A stretch of 64,000 nt of DNA from Tetrastigma voinierianum (lineage: Eukaryota > Streptophyta > Magnoliopsida > Vitales > Vitaceae), in the NCBI GenBank assembly GCA_016808115.1, contig JAEQBH010000284.1, forward strand, positions 310,001 through 374,000, read 5' to 3'. The notes beneath the pieces are model-generated. The model had not been told where the DNA came from and did not search any database. It worked only from the letters and a program-made list of their open reading frames with translations. Positions within the stretch are counted from its first letter, which is position 1. Every line of letters begins with the position of its first letter. A program made the translations under genes and the position numbers. Positions 35,220 to 47,319 of the stretch are shown here, piece after piece.

Positions 35220-36298
35220 GTTCACTAATCATAAAGAGCTTGTGCAAGCGGTTTCTGCGCCATCCTTAAGTACGAAGGTATATGTAAATCATATCGGAGC
35301 TCGGGCATTAGCGGGAAGGGTGCCCAGACGAGTGCTGCGGCAATGCTCGGAGGCATGGCCAGGCTTGGTCGAGGAAATCTGAGATCTGCCCGGGGAGCCG
35401 CAGATCTCATGCCTCTGTGAGGCATGACATCAATTACAAGCCACGACCTTTCAGCGGTGGGGTTTGGACATCTTTGGGACGCTGCGCCTTGGGAAGGGGG
35501 CGATGTAAATTCATCGTCGTGCAGCGTTAGATTAAGCTACGAGTGGTAGAGGCTGAAGGCAACAAGCCTGAGTCTGAACATAAGATATTTAATTTTGTGT
35601 GGCGAGCCAGCCATCATATGTAGGTTGGTATCTGAGAGCCACGATGTCAGGACAATGGAAGCTGATTTAGCCTTGAGTTCAGTTTGTGCAGAGCTCGGAA
35701 TTAAATTATTACTCGTCCCGACACATCATGATCCCAATGGTCGATGGGAAGTCACCATGTGAACCCTTAAAGAGTAGCATTGGTAGAGTGGAAAGATCTT
35801 AAGGCAAATGGGTAGAATTCCTCCCACAGAGGTGCTATGGGCCTCTGAGGACTGCGAGAAGTCGGCAACAGGGAAACCCGAGTGCGCCTTTGTGGCCTTT
35901 GAAGCGATGGCCTGTCGAGTCGGATTAAATTTAAAGTCCCCCGAGGATCGGAGTTAGCGGCAGGTGAACCGTGACAAGGCTCTCGGGTCTAAGATTTGGA
36001 CCTCCCTAGATGGCGCATTGACGAGGTTCTAAGGCACATGGAGGATTACCAGAGGAAGAAGGCGAGGTATTACAACCAAAAGGTCAAACCTAGGAGCTAC
36101 ATGGCAGGTGACCTAGTCTTGAAGAAGCTCCTGCCATCAAGGAAGAATCTAGCGCATGGAAAACTAAGCCCCAACTGGGAGGGCCCCTATATCATATCCC
36201 ACGTCATCAGACCGGGCAATTACGAGCTCCAGACAGAGGAGGGAAAAATTCTACATCATGCTTGGAATGCGGAACACCTTAAACGTTTTTATCAGTAG
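35220..36298 (+). pseudogene. pol: Tat integrase, C-terminal 100 residues intact
   Basis: The zinc-finger region starts near 35235 (LYKR.., then EGIC and GARALAG-like text). WGLDI is near 35465, a KFIVV block near 35505 and LVPTHHDPNG (35712-35741) follows. The last 100 codons (35996-36298) are open without a break: VKPRSYMAGDLVLKKL, then GPYIISHVIRPGNYELQT and AWNAEHLKRFY before the stop. That tail is the usual C-terminal end of Tat integrase. There is no chromodomain, as expected for Tat. Upstream parts are frame-shifted. Confidence 0.9.
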
Positions 36299-36788
36299 AC
36301 CTCGGTTTGTAATCTTAAATGAAGCTTTATCAATTTTCAGATGACGATTTGAGTGTTTACTGGTTATTTTGTTAGACGTCTCAAACAACTCAGACATATA
36401 ATGCTCAGAAAAATTACATGCAACAGAATGAGAAAGGTCATAGTCATAAAAGAAAAAATTCTCTCTTTATTCCAATCAGATTACATTCAATTACAATGGT
36501 AGTGTCATCCCTTACATCTTGGAGATACTGTATTTCAGCAATTCCTCCAAGAACAACCTCGGGGAAGAAAGAGGAAGAGGAAAAGCAGGGTAAATCATTG
36601 GAAGAAGGCGAAAGGTGGAAAGGAGAGAAAGGGATGGGAAAGGGTTACGAAAGGAAGAAGAAAGAAAGGAAGAAAGGGAGGAAGAGAGAATGAAGGAGAA
36701 GGAGAGAGAGAAGAAAGGAGAGGAAGAGAAAGAGGAATAGAAAATAGAGAAAGCGGCACAAGAAATGTACCGCCCTCTCCGGACACAT
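36299..36788. other. Tat 3' region: spacer and purine-rich tract
   Basis: AT-rich spacer to about 36550, then almost pure purine from 36556 to 36760 (GAAAGAGGAAGAGG-type). The Lys/Glu-rich plus frame (36418-36693) and the Phe/Ser/Pro-rich minus frame (36595-36825) through it are compositional. Confidence 0.7.
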
Positions 36789-37085
36789 TCCCTAGCACGA
36801 AGCTAGGGAATAACATGACTCCCATAAAGGGAGACTGGGAAAGCCTAGCTCAGAGTGATCAGACAAAAGTGAACTAAAATCTTCGGGTGGATCCGTGAAG
36901 GCGATCCAAGCCGCTTCATCATGTGAGATCTCGATTATGTGCCGGAAAGGTAGAATATCAAAGTATAAACTCCACTTAGCAGTGACGCCATTTATAAGAA
37001 GGCAGCTACTGAAAATTCGCGCGTCGTTTCAAATTCTCCATAATCGACATTAAAGAAGCTCGCACCTTTCGAGAAAATCGAGAAG
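36789..37085 (-). pseudogene. Antisense open stretch after Tat pol, unrecognised
   Basis: The minus strand reads ASFFNVDYGEFETTREFSV, then, after one frame change near 37000, WSLYFDILPFRHIIEIS and AAWIAFTDPPEDFSSLLSD, before a stop at about 36789. Composition is that of a real protein, unlike the purine tract beside it. I do not recognise the family. It is on the same strand as the antisense ORF at 54371-55223 and may be another part of that gene, with the satellite and Athila-2 lying between. Confidence 0.4.
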
Positions 37086-37086
37086 T

Positions 37087-37176
37087 CGAATGGCTGCGCC
37101 AGCGACTCATGACGAGCGGCCCTAGACTACCGGCACGGGTCATGCGACCTAGATCGGATCATTTCGGTACATGTCG
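37087..37176. repeat. Satellite monomer stranded left of Athila-2
   Basis: CGGCACGGGTCATGCGACC followed by GGATCATTTCGGTACATGTCG matches the second half of the ~103-bp monomer of 48551-53230. It ends in the ATRTCG word. The array on the other side of Athila-2 restarts with ATCTCG at the same phase. Confidence 0.8.
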
Positions 37177-38354
37177 TGATAGGCCCGGCGCGGTGTGTAA
37201 AGTAATAACGCCTATGTGCGCGAGTGCAGCGTCGCCTCAGTAATACCTCAGTGTACTTTCGTGAATGCGAATATCGATCCGGGGACGGAGTGTATTGACT
37301 ACAAAGGTTCGGCTTTTAGATAATATGAAGAATGATTTAGGAAAGAAGATTGAATGTATGAAAGTCGTGAGTTTAGGTTATATTAATTATTGGTATTGAA
37401 GGCTAGGTTATATCTCCCCCTGTCACTTTAATGGATTATTTCTTCAAGATATTATTATTGATGTATTTCTGATTTGTCGATAGGCGGGTGATCTTGCCTA
37501 CGAGATACCCTCTCGGGAGTACTCATATCCTTTATCTACCGTGAATAGAGTTGAGTATATCTACATCTCGACTCCGGTATTGAGATGCTTAAACGTTCTA
37601 ACCCCCAAATGCCACCTTCGGATCGGAATATCTCTATTTCTTAGGAATCGATGAAAATTTGCTCTACCGGATCACGAATAACCTCATCTCTCCGAATCTC
37701 GGCTCTCGAGTGTGATTAATAACGATGTTGGCCAGACATCACATATAGATACTAAACAGGATATCAAGCGATTACATTAGTGATTAAATAGCGAATCAGT
37801 AAGTCAAAACTTTAATCAAATCAACACATTGTGAGTTGACATATTTTCTGAAATAAATCTAGAACATGCGACGAAAGATCAAAATGTTTGAAGTATTAAA
37901 ACATAATTAATATCGAAAATAAAAGCGTTGCGATGGGGCACTTCCGCCGTGCGGCGTCATCTGCTCTAGAATTAGTGCCTTAGTTGCGATGCGCCTCGAT
38001 CTCCCATGGTTGCCAGGCCTATTTTGCTTTTAATGATGAGGGCGGATCTCGTCTTGGCGTGCGGTACAGCGTCGCGGCGTTGAGGCGTCAGCGGCGTTTC
38101 CACTTGTTGACACGCATTGTTGACCCGACGTGGCGTTGGGGCGTTGCGGCGATGGGGGCGTCGCGGCGTTTGAGCGTCGCGACCTGACGACCCTGCGCCT
38201 TGGTCCCGGCGCTAAAAGTAGCTGTTTGTCTTTATCCCGTGTACTGCATCAGTGAACCCACCAATCGAGTCTAATACCTTCTGGTACCACCTAAAATAAG
38301 CGTGAAAATGAAAAATAAGCCTTGAAGTCAATACAATTGTTTTGACCTCCATCA
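37177..38354 (-). repeat. Athila-2 3' LTR
   Basis: Collinear with 47320-48550: GCGCGGTGTGTAAA, GTGCAGCGTCGCC, TTATTTCTTCAAGATATTAT, GAGATACCCTCTC and TTTTGCTTTTAATGATGAGG are all shared in order. It ends ..CCTCCATCA beside the polypurine tract. GTCGCGGCG words lie at 38070-38190. Confidence 0.9.
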
Positions 38355-38384
38355 CCCCAAAACTTAGTTTTCAACGCTTGTCTC
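38355..38384 (-). other. Athila-2 polypurine tract
   Basis: The minus strand reads GAGACAAGCGTTG..AAGTTTTGGGG directly before the LTR. It matches the GACAAGC..AAGTTTGGGG pattern of Athila elements and fixes the LTR edge. Confidence 0.7.
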
Positions 38385-39990
38385 AATGACGACCTCATGA
38401 GGCACACATGACTGTGCCACTCTTACTAAAGGCAGTTTTTATCTTTTGAAAAAACAGGATCATTGGGTGACTCCTGCTAGTTGTGTTGCTCGAGAAGTTC
38501 ACAAAATGCATGGAATCGTTGACTTGGAGAAAATTCGGGATTGAAATAATTAGAAGTGACTAGTGCATCAATCCCGTGATATTGATAGCCTTTCCCAAGC
38601 CCGTAAACATAATGAATGACCTCCAGTATATGCCTAGGTTCAGACACCTAAACTTGAGCTCGACTCACTGTTGGAAGAAGCTAACTAGAAAAGGATGGAG
38701 CAGCACCCCATTTTATTATTATTACAATTTTACCATGTTGCTGAAATAAATGGAAGAAAAGCATGCGAAGTTTTAATGGAGTGAAACATGTGGGGATCCA
38801 TTGGTGACTCCCGCCCGGTTCAGTTAAGGAACACCCAGGGCATTAAGTTCCCCTTCAAACTTCTGAACATCAACCAAACTCAGGGCTAGGTTGTGGAAAA
38901 TCCATCTTACGTACAGGAAGGGTGAGTGTGACTTGACAGTTGGCAGGGCATTAGGCTTTGAAAGGCCTCGGGCCCCATTACTGGGTTGTTGGATAATCCA
39001 GCCCCATTCATATCACGAGATATCATTTTTTTCACCTTTTCTGTTTGTTTTGTATTCTTTTTGTTTGGGGCTCGATGGCAATCCTCTTTTTTATTGGTGT
39101 CCCGTCACTTAAATAGTTCGAGTCTCCCAGGTTGGTCAATTTCTGATAGTTGGTCTTGGCGCTATGCATATACGAAGGTCATTAGTGTGTGAGTGTGATA
39201 GGGTTCTTGAGAACTGGTGTCTTGACTACTCAGGATTGGTTCACTAACCCTTTCCATCTATTGACCTAATTATAGAGCATCAAACATTGTATGCATTTGA
39301 GCAATCCATGTTAATCGTGGTCGGTCAAAAGTGATCATATTTTAACATGGCACACAAACACATAATTATTTCATATAAGATTGACCTATATAAATATAGA
39401 TACACACAGCCTCAAATAAATGTCTAACATAGATCTAAATATTCATTATCTGAACACGATAAAAGCATAAAACAAAAGCAGCATAAAAACCTTAAAAACA
39501 AAATAGAATAAACAAAACAAAACACGATCCTCACCCAGACAAAATAGTGTGTCACACGAATGAGAAATAAACAAAAGAGGTGAAGGGAGTACTCCCACGG
39601 TGATCACGGCGGTAATTAGTGGAGGTGGATGGTTAAGGCCGGGAGGCTGCGATGCGGGCTGTAAGGTCCTGCTGGCTGGCTGTTGAAAATGGTGACTGGT
39701 TGGCGATGCGGAAATGCGCGCTATCGCGGAGGGCCTCGAGTCCGTGTGGCGAGGACGTGGTGCTCTGGGTCGTCCGGAATCGTCAAAGCTCTCGGTGAGG
39801 GAGAGCAGGGTCATAAGGTGCAGGGAAGGGTGGAGGGAGAGCTGCTTTGTGGGCAGCTGGGATGGTGATGGAGTGCATTTAAGGGTGAGGAGGCGGCAAT
39901 GTCTCACAGGGATCGCCCGAGGATCCTGCTTCGCAGATATAAAGCTCGTCCTCTCAGTGGGGGCTCATGGCTCAGTCATACACTCCCTCG
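38385..39990 (-). other. Athila-2 3' region after the env-like ORF
   Basis: No recognised domain. A 153-residue minus frame (39446-39907) is Ser/Pro/Leu-rich, then Phe/Leu-rich at its end (VLFCLFYFVFKVFMLLLFY). That could be a hydrophobic tail of the env-like ORF or chance. CpG-rich DNA fills 39590-39990. Confidence 0.4.
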
Positions 39991-40850
39991 GGTCGCGGGA
40001 CACCCGAGGTGTGTCAGCTTGACGGATATTGCCTTGATAGGATGAAGCCGGGCCTCATTAGTCGTCTGGGGCACCACAGGCTTGTTTGCCTGAGCCAAAG
40101 ATCAGAAAGGGTGTCGGGTTCATCTTTTGCATCTCGGTTATGGAGGATATCTCGATAACTTATTATCGAAGGAGTATGCCTGTAAGATGGCATAGTTGAG
40201 CACGACCGTGGGCGATCACTTCACACGTTCATCGTCGAATGAGCAGCGTGATGAAGTGGTGCGGACCAGCAGAATGAAGGCCAAATGCTTGTAGAGTGTA
40301 CTTATGACACTTATTGATTTTCCGCTCACCCCAGGCCATTGGTGTCAGCGTATAATCTCGGGGGTAGTCGGGGTGCTTTCAGCGGAGAGGAGGCGACTCA
40401 GAAGGGACATGCTCTAGGCGTAATAACTATTGATGGGCTCTTGCTGAAGTCGACCAATACACTGCGCCTACGACTTTCTTCAAGACATGGGATGCGAGAT
40501 TGCAAGTAGAACTTTCGCGCACCACACTCGTATTTCTTTGGATGAGGTGGATTTGGCACAAACACGCCATCCCTTAAGCCATGATTGTCTTCTGGAAAGT
40601 CATCGGTGAGTGAAACCCCTTCTCCTTGATGAAAGGATCGGTTTGCAAATGATGCCAAATGGGTATTTGGCACTCAATTCTAAATCACGCATTATTATCG
40701 TAAGTGGGGTCGGGTCCTCATTTGGGCTACTCCTCTTGCGAGGCAATTTACGCCTCTTGCCATATATTGACCTAGGCCGACGCGTGACTGGCACCAAGTG
40801 GGCACCTGCCGGCTTAGACAAGCAAAAACACCTAGTGTGCAGCTAGAAAG
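39991..40850 (-). pseudogene. Athila-2 env-like post-pol ORF
   Basis: Minus-strand frames (40600-40821 and 40398-40673) begin basic and proline-rich (VTRRPRSIYGKRRKLPRKR) and continue into ordinary protein text to about 40000, including a TPMAWGERK-like piece near 40325 and RPRSCSTMPSYRH near 40190. Position after integrase, strand and the AxxLxxxxxW-type wording agree with Athila env-like ORFs. Frames change at least three times. The assignment is by position more than by motif. Confidence 0.45.
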
Positions 40851-41169
40851 CAGACTAAAACTACAAATTGTGCTAAAAAAACTAACTATGAATCCAAACC
40901 CTAGAATAGACTTAACAAAACCTAAAATAGAATCCTAAGAGACCACCCAGACATTGAAGAATGCCTAGGCTAGACGAAGCACAATGGTGGGAATGTACAG
41001 AACCACTGAGCGATGTGTGAGGCTGCAGGATGCGCGGCAGTCGGAAGGCGGTATCTGACCGGTAGGCGTGATAGAGAAGCTCGGTGCGAAATTTAGTGAG
41101 TGTGAGTAAGCAAAGATGGCTAGGGTTTGAGGCGATGGGTGAAGTGAAGAGCCAAAATGGTAGTCTTGG

Positions 41170-41520
41170 CTTTAAGCGAGTTAGCGTCGCTGACGTGCGA
41201 GAACGTCAGCGTGGCGTAGCAAAATTAAATTAACAGCGTCGCGGCGTCTAGACGCGTCGCGGCGTGAAGTCATGAAAATCCGCGTCGCGGCGTGAGAAAT
41301 CCGCATCGCGGCGTGGCGAGATGATACAATTTGGCGGTGCGGCGTTGGGATCCATGTCGCGGCGTGACGGAGAGAGTCGGGTGGCGTCGCGGCGTTGGGA
41401 TCCGTCGCTGACGTGACTGAAAGGTCAATTGGCGTCGCGGCGTGAAACCGCGTCGCGGCGTGGCGAAGTGTCTGATTTGGCGTCGCTGATGTGGGAGGTC
41501 ACGTCGCGACGTGACAGAGA
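41170..41520. repeat. GTCGCGGCG motif cluster between Athila-2 env-like ORF and integrase
   Basis: Seven exact GTCGCGGCG words plus GTCGCTGACGT and GCATCGCGGCG variants in about 350 bp. It is the Athila-2 counterpart of 12735-13010 in Athila-1, in the same place relative to pol. Confidence 0.85.
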
Positions 41521-41899
41521 TGCTATGGATCAGTAATAAATTTGTACAATTGATGATCTCTTGATCAGGAAAACCCTCTCTACTCGTACTTGTGACTTTA
41601 TGGACTTGTAATGCACCTCTTGAATGAATCTTCCCCACTAAATTTGCATTCGCGGGTTAAATTAAGCAACAGTAGAAACCTGAGTACGGAGAAAGCTAGA
41701 AACCTATATTCTTTGAAAATAACAATAGAAATTGGAACTCACGAGAAAAAGGAAAAGTTTAAGAAACACTTGGGTTGCCTCGAGAAGGCGCTATGTTTAA
41801 TGTGGGTTTAGCTCGTGACCACAGTCGCAATATGCTTCGGGGGACCAGGAACTCATGGGGATCTCTTAAGTCTCTTTGTTCTTTGTCGAAGGAATGATT

Positions 41900-42800
41900 T
41901 GTTGTCTGCGGGAAACTTGCCTCCATAATCATTTAATCGTTGGGTGGTATTTGTAAATGTGCCTTTCTCGGGATGTGTAACCTTTATAGTGTGAAAAGAG
42001 TCGCTGTGAAGGCCGGACCATCGAGACCCAGTTTCCACTGGAAAGCTTTAGGCGGGGTGGATAAGAAGAACTTGTTGTCCATTTGTGAACTCCTTTACGG
42101 TGATGTGTTTAGCCGATTATGAGCTTTAGTCTTTCATATAGACCCGGTGTTTTCCCATCGCAACCGTTTTACAATTACGTCCTAGTTATTGAGTTGGAGC
42201 ATTCGTTTCTCTCGGCTGATGTCTTATCCGTGTTTAAATTGTCGGAGTGACGATAGGCTCGATGCTCGATTCACTTAGGAAGATGACACGCTTACCATAA
42301 AGCGATTACGAGCGGTGACATGCGAAGGAGTTTAAATGTTGTATGCGGTATGCCTAGAGTGCATCGTCCATCTTTGACCAATCCTTCTGGAAGCGGATTA
42401 TTGTCTTCGAGAATGTTGATTTCTCGATTTGATACTTCTGTCAGTTTGACTACGGGTGGTATCACGAGGAGTAATGCGATGGCGGCGTACCCCATACTTT
42501 TGCAAAACCTTATCAATTACCTTATTGCAGAAATGGGTACCATTATACGTGATCGAGCTCGAGGAGTTCCAAAACGTGAGAATATATTCTTTGAGGAATT
42601 GAGCCAAACAGCATCATTGGTGCGTGTAGGTACTTCTACCCACTTTGAGACCATAGTCTACCTTGACAAAATGTACAAGTTCTTTGTATGATGCGGGGAA
42701 ATGGTCCCATGAAATCTATCCCATAAATCGAACAATTCTACCTCGAAATGGGATGCATGGGTGGCTCGTCCTTTCTAGAGATGTTCCCATTCGTTGACAT
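41900..42800 (-). pseudogene. pol: Athila-2 integrase
   Basis: GTHFCNKVIDKVLQKYGVR (42486-42545) is the second catalytic block of Athila integrase. Upstream, FEVELFDLWD (~42750) and, downstream, REIKN-like text, an SEIEHRAY piece near 42235 and DKTSAERN near 42200 continue it in other frames. The C-terminal end near 41930-42060 holds WVSMVRPSQR-like text. The HHCC region upstream is not clear. Confidence 0.8.
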
Positions 42801-43239
42801 TTTGTCCTGAAGTGGAAAGCGTTGATGAGCATCTTTAAGCGAGGAAGGCAGTAAAGCAGATTGAAGCACAGCAAACTGCGTTCTCACGGCCGCAGAAATT
42901 AATCCGCCCTGCGGTAGAAGTGTGACAATGGTTAGAAACGCTCCGTTTCATCTTGAGACACGCATCTCATATGACTTGATCAGTATGATGTCTGTAAAAA
43001 GATTGGCTCACTCCCGATAGTAAGTGTTGTTGGGTGTCTGAAAAACCTCTTCTTCTAACTGTGATTAGTCAGGAGGGACACCCCAGCCACGAATAATTCA
43101 CAAAACCGCGAACCATGGGCGCCCTCTTTTCTTCAATAGCTAGAGTTTCTCGTCACGGAAATTAGGTAATTCAGCACGGAGACATCATCTGCGGCCCTTC
43201 CCGGTCGTGAAAGATGGTACGCTACTAGGTTTTAGTGCC

Positions 43240-43560
43240 TTTCTTGTCTTTAATTTCTACATCAATTCTTGCAACAAAGGACCCTGCGAATTAATGGGTT
43301 TTCATCTTTCTTGGTCATCAAGTACTTAATGACGAATAGTCAGTGTGCACCACGACCTTGTTGCCAATCAAATATGGCTTTGAACTTGTCAAAGCGAAAC
43401 ATGGCCCGCCGGTTCTTTTCTCTGTAGTGGCATAATTAAATTTAGAGCATCATTCAAGGTTCTACTAGCATAATAGATTACACGAAGATTTTCTCGTTTT
43501 ACTTGAAGCACTTGTCCTTGAAATCGGCGTCACATGAGTTCAAATGGGAATGACCAATGC
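43240..43560 (-). pseudogene. pol: Athila-2 RNase H
   Basis: NYATTEK (43418-43438), FAL..KPYLIGNKVVVHTDY (43338-43384), an LMTKKDENP piece near 43310 and DVEIKDKKG near 43260 are the standard blocks in order. The HTDY Asp is one of the catalytic residues. One or two frame changes. Confidence 0.85.
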
Positions 43561-43619
43561 GGGTGCCTGACAATAGGGAAGTTTGAAACGACTTATCCTT
43601 GACACGAGAATGCATGCAA

Positions 43620-44650
43620 ACATTGCGAATCAAACTCAAATGGGATCCCTTGGACTAGTAGGTTAGACATTGGTTTTGCAATCTGTGAAAAATCCTTGAT
43701 GAACCAGCCTATAGAATCCCGGCGTAGCTGAAGGCGCCAGATCTCATACTGCGACGGGGTGGAGGTGGCTTCTCGTGCTTCAATGCCGCACTATCTACCT
43801 CTATCCCTCTTTCTTGAGATCGGAGTGTCGAGGACAATACCCTCTTGTACCATGAAATGGCACTTTGATGAGTGCTAGTTGGTCTCTTCACATCTTGCCG
43901 ATCTGGCTCTCGAGTTCTCTAAATAGTTATCCAAATGAATTTCCCATTGCGAAAAATGGTATAAAGATCACGATTGTCTTCTCCACCATGTCGAGGAGAA
44001 TGTAGCCATCATACATCATTTTGAAAGTGCCGGAACATTGCAAAGTCAAAGGGGGCATCGGCCGAATGCGAAGATGTACCATGGGGCGAGGTGAATATTG
44101 TCTTCTCCTGATCTTCGGAGCTATGACAATTTAGTTTATGCTTAGGAATATCCATCGAAAAGCAATATATTCATAGCTGACTGTCGATCGAGCATCGATC
44201 TAAGCAGCGATGGAAGTGATCTTTTAGTGGCCTTGTTCGGCTTAGATGTCGATACAAATTCTCCTTCGTGCTTGTTCTAGATAAGCGGTAAGATGTTGTT
44301 TCGATCGATGGCGGTTGTTCCTCCGCTTACCGGCACTACGAGCCCCGGAAACACCCATTGCTTTATGCGGAAATGGGATAAATTACTGATGTCTAGCCAT
44401 TTAAGGCTTCTTTGCGGACGACCTCCTTCATTGTCGGATTTAACCTCTGGCTTCCAGCGAAGAGTGCATCCCTCTTCTAGTAGAATACGATGCATGCCGC
44501 ATCAGAAGGGTGATCCCTTTGAGATCGGCTAGAGACCATTAAAGTGCGTGTTTGTGATCTCGAAGGACCTCGATAACTTCTCTTTTTCGACAGGTGAAGA
44601 TCTTGAGATAATCACGGGTAGCGTAGATTACACCCCAGTATGCATACTTC
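43620..44650 (-). pseudogene. pol: Athila-2 reverse transcriptase, catalytic motif lost
   Basis: FIKDFSQIAKPMSNLLV (43655-43705), PPPRRSMRSGAF text near 43735, CHFMV near 43855 and NYLENSRARSARCEETN near 43900 give the thumb and connection of RT. A MPFGL-like region lies near 44085. At 43948-43978, where the FMDDF motif should stand, the minus strand reads IVIFIPFFAM: the Asp pair is gone. Upstream fingers text continues to about 44640 in broken frames. Confidence 0.8.
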
Positions 44651-44899
44651 AAATGGCTAGGTAAGAAGTTTTGATCATCTTGGGCGGTTGCTGTTCGATG
44701 GAGGCAGGCGTTTAACTCCTTCGCCTAGAGATTGAGTATTCCACTTTATTGTGTCGAAAGGTCCATCCATTTAACATATTCTTACGCCTCTTAACTCAGG
44801 GTTCTTGATTCATTCTCCTTGGCTGGTCTCCAAAGGGTCGGTGAGACCACTTTGGCTAGACACCTATAGCCTCAATATTTGACCATGAAGCAAGTATCA

Positions 44900-45470
44900 C
44901 TTTATTTTAGGTGTCTCAACCTTCAAACACATTGAACTTTACTTACTCTTCTTGTACTCCTCAGTTTTAGTTCGCCCCTGTGCATCAATCATTTGCCACC
45001 GCGTTGCAAGAAATGGTCTTCCCCGAAGATTATTAGGTATTTCGCTATCTTATCGTATCCCGAAACAATGAAATGCAGCAGAAAGATAAACTTGTCGACC
45101 TTATTAAGACATCTTCCTATTATCTCTCGGATGCTTCAAGATGCGTCTGTAGTGAATTATTTGTAGTGACGGGCTTCTCTAATCCCAAACGCTTGAAAAT
45201 GGATAAAGGGCACCAGATTAATGCGGCACCCCGAATCACGTAGGGCTCTCCCGAAGATAGCATTTCAGTGAATTACGAGGATGGTAAAGCTGCTGGGTCC
45301 TTGAGCTTTGCGGTAGCTTCCTCACGAAGGATAGCCTTTGCATTCCTCGGTTAAGTTCACTGTTTCGAAATCAGCTAATCTTCTCTTATGGGACAAGATG
45401 TCTTTCATGAATTTTACATAACTAGGCATCTGCTCTAGGGCATTAGCAAATGGGATATTAATATGCAGCT
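44900..45470 (-). pseudogene. pol: Athila-2 aspartic protease
   Basis: LPSYVKFMKDILSHKRRL (45380-45435) starts the domain. FGRALRDSGCRINLVPFIHF (45205-45262) holds the active-site Asp-Ser-Gly. KVDKFIFLLHFIV near 45085 and a GELKLR piece near 44965 follow. Short frames change between the blocks. Confidence 0.85.
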
Positions 45471-46930
45471 TTTTGAACACATCCATGAATTCCATTGAAT
45501 TGCTTATCGATTAATGCTTCTTGAGGCATTTGTGGGTAAGGAAGCGGTATGTTAGCCTTTGCGTCGATAGAGTTCTCGATATTTGTTTCTCTGGTACATT
45601 CTTTATGCGCATACGTCTTTGCTCTGGCTGGACAACCTTCTCAGTCTCTAAGCGTTCTCTGTTGGGGGTTGTATGGCTTGTATTTCCAATTCTTTCCCTT
45701 CTCGGCATGGCGCTTTAACATGCTCATTCCCATCTCTTCTTGGGTTGACCTCGAATTGCCTTTCATTAAGGAACGGTTGCCTTTGTCGACCAAATTTACC
45801 ATTTGGCTTGTGCCTCGAGCTTCTCGGTTGTCTTTGCCAGTTGATGGCCCAGGTTGCTTGGCTGCTGCATGTTGCTTTAGTCTCATTCACAAGGCGGGAA
45901 TGGGAAGTTAACATCGTGCAGAGCTTGTTACAAATCATTTTCTCGGGTGGTTCACTAGTTAGGTTCGATAACGTGTTGTGATTATTAGCCACCATCCTTG
46001 ATTGTTACGACTAATGCAGTTCTTATTATTCGCCACCCTTGGCCTTGATTCGATTATGATAAGCTATTTCCCCATCACGGTCCTTCTTTGCTTGTGATTG
46101 ATTCGATTAAGCTTTGGACACGTGCGGGCTTGCTCTCTTGTAGGATTTCGTGACGTGCATCTTTGTTGTCGGTCCACCACGGAGATTCACATAACTCCAT
46201 TAGGTTGATGCGGATGGAGTTCGCGGTTCCTTCTTTGTCTGTTATTGTTTAGTGATTTGTGCCACATGATTCACCCAGTTGTTAAGGACCTCATTATACG
46301 TGCCACCCACCAGCGTTCTTGGTGCTTATACTCTCACAGGCCAGCGATTGGTGTTGGTCATAGCGTCTTCTAGATTTCATAAGCAGTGCATGGTTTTCTT
46401 CGCCGGTGCTCCTCGGTGAAGCATCGATCGTTGTTCTAGTTGTATTTCTTAGACCATTATAGAGGTGTGGACTTGCATCCATCTAGTCGGTCGGTGGTGA
46501 GCTTTGATAATTCGTGAAATACGTCATTGCCTGCGGGTTCTCCTCCTAGTTGTCCAAAGGTATTGATCTCTTGCACAAGTTGTGCAATTTTCGAAGGTGG
46601 GAAGAACTTAGTGGAAATTTTGCAAATCATTCATGTAGTGATTGAATCTGGTGTTGTTTGGTTGCTTGGTGTAGCTCTATCTCCCAGTGAAAGTGGGAAT
46701 ACTTGGTAACACGAGGCTTCTTGATGACACGTTGTACTTGATAGTATCGCGAGCCGGGGAAGTTGGTCAAATGCATGTTCGGGTTCTCATGGGGTAGTCC
46801 GTAGAATAAGATATTTTGAAGCATCTGTCTTTGTGGTGACTTCAGTGAGGTGTTTGCTTGAATAGGTGGTCGTCCTGATAAATTTGTCGAACAACGGTTA
46901 GTGTTAAAAAACGAACTCATCTAATAGCAT
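45470..46930 (-). pseudogene. gag: Athila-2 gag
   Basis: HENPNMHLTNFP (~46770), then FAKFPLSSSHLRKLH text near 46600, ENPQAMTYF near 46525, WMQVHTSIMV near 46470 and GAPAKKTMHCL near 46400 are the gag capsid blocks in order. A Gln/Asn/Arg-rich tail (45641-45995) is the usual Athila gag C-terminal region. No zinc knuckle was found. Frames broken. Confidence 0.8.
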
Positions 46931-47296
46931 AGAAAAGGATCATGCGGCTGTATAAATGGCCTGGGTGTTTGATTCTTCCTTGATTTATGTCGGCCTCTCT
47001 GTGGTTCGATCTGTTCAATGCGAATCTTGTTCTTGAGTGTTTTCCATGACTATTGGATTTCTAATTTGTTCAGTTCTCTGTTCTCGGCGCAATGCGATAA
47101 GTCTTTGCAGTTCGGATCAAACGGGTGTTGATTAATTTGATCTCGATGTCGCATGTACTTCTTCGAAACCTATCTTTTCTGATAACACACGAACGACAAA
47201 ACCAAATTACTAGCACTTGTAAAAATAGAACAAAACAAAGAAGTAAAGAAAATTCCGGAAGTAATATCTGTTTGCTTAATTCTACATATCAATTTA
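46931..47296 (-). other. Athila-2 leader between PBS and gag
   Basis: No long frame on the element strand. The 65-residue plus frame at 47125-47322 is a shadow. Confidence 0.5.
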
Positions 47297-47317
47297 AACT
47301 GTCCGCATGGCGCGAAG
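47297..47317 (-). other. Athila-2 primer-binding site (tRNA-Asp type)
   Basis: The minus strand reads TTCGCGCCATGCGGACAG right after the LTR, a decayed match to TGGCGCCGTTGCCGGGGA. Same primer class as Athila-1. Confidence 0.55.
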
Positions 47318-47319
47318 CT

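Noticed and set aside
36418..36825. Lys/Glu-rich plus ORF and Phe/Ser/Pro minus ORF
   Set aside because: Both translate the purine-rich tract after Tat integrase.
39446..39907. 153-codon minus ORF as an intact gene
   Set aside because: Low-complexity Ser/Pro/Leu text in the decayed 3' part of Athila-2. A hydrophobic end is present, but nothing defines a family.
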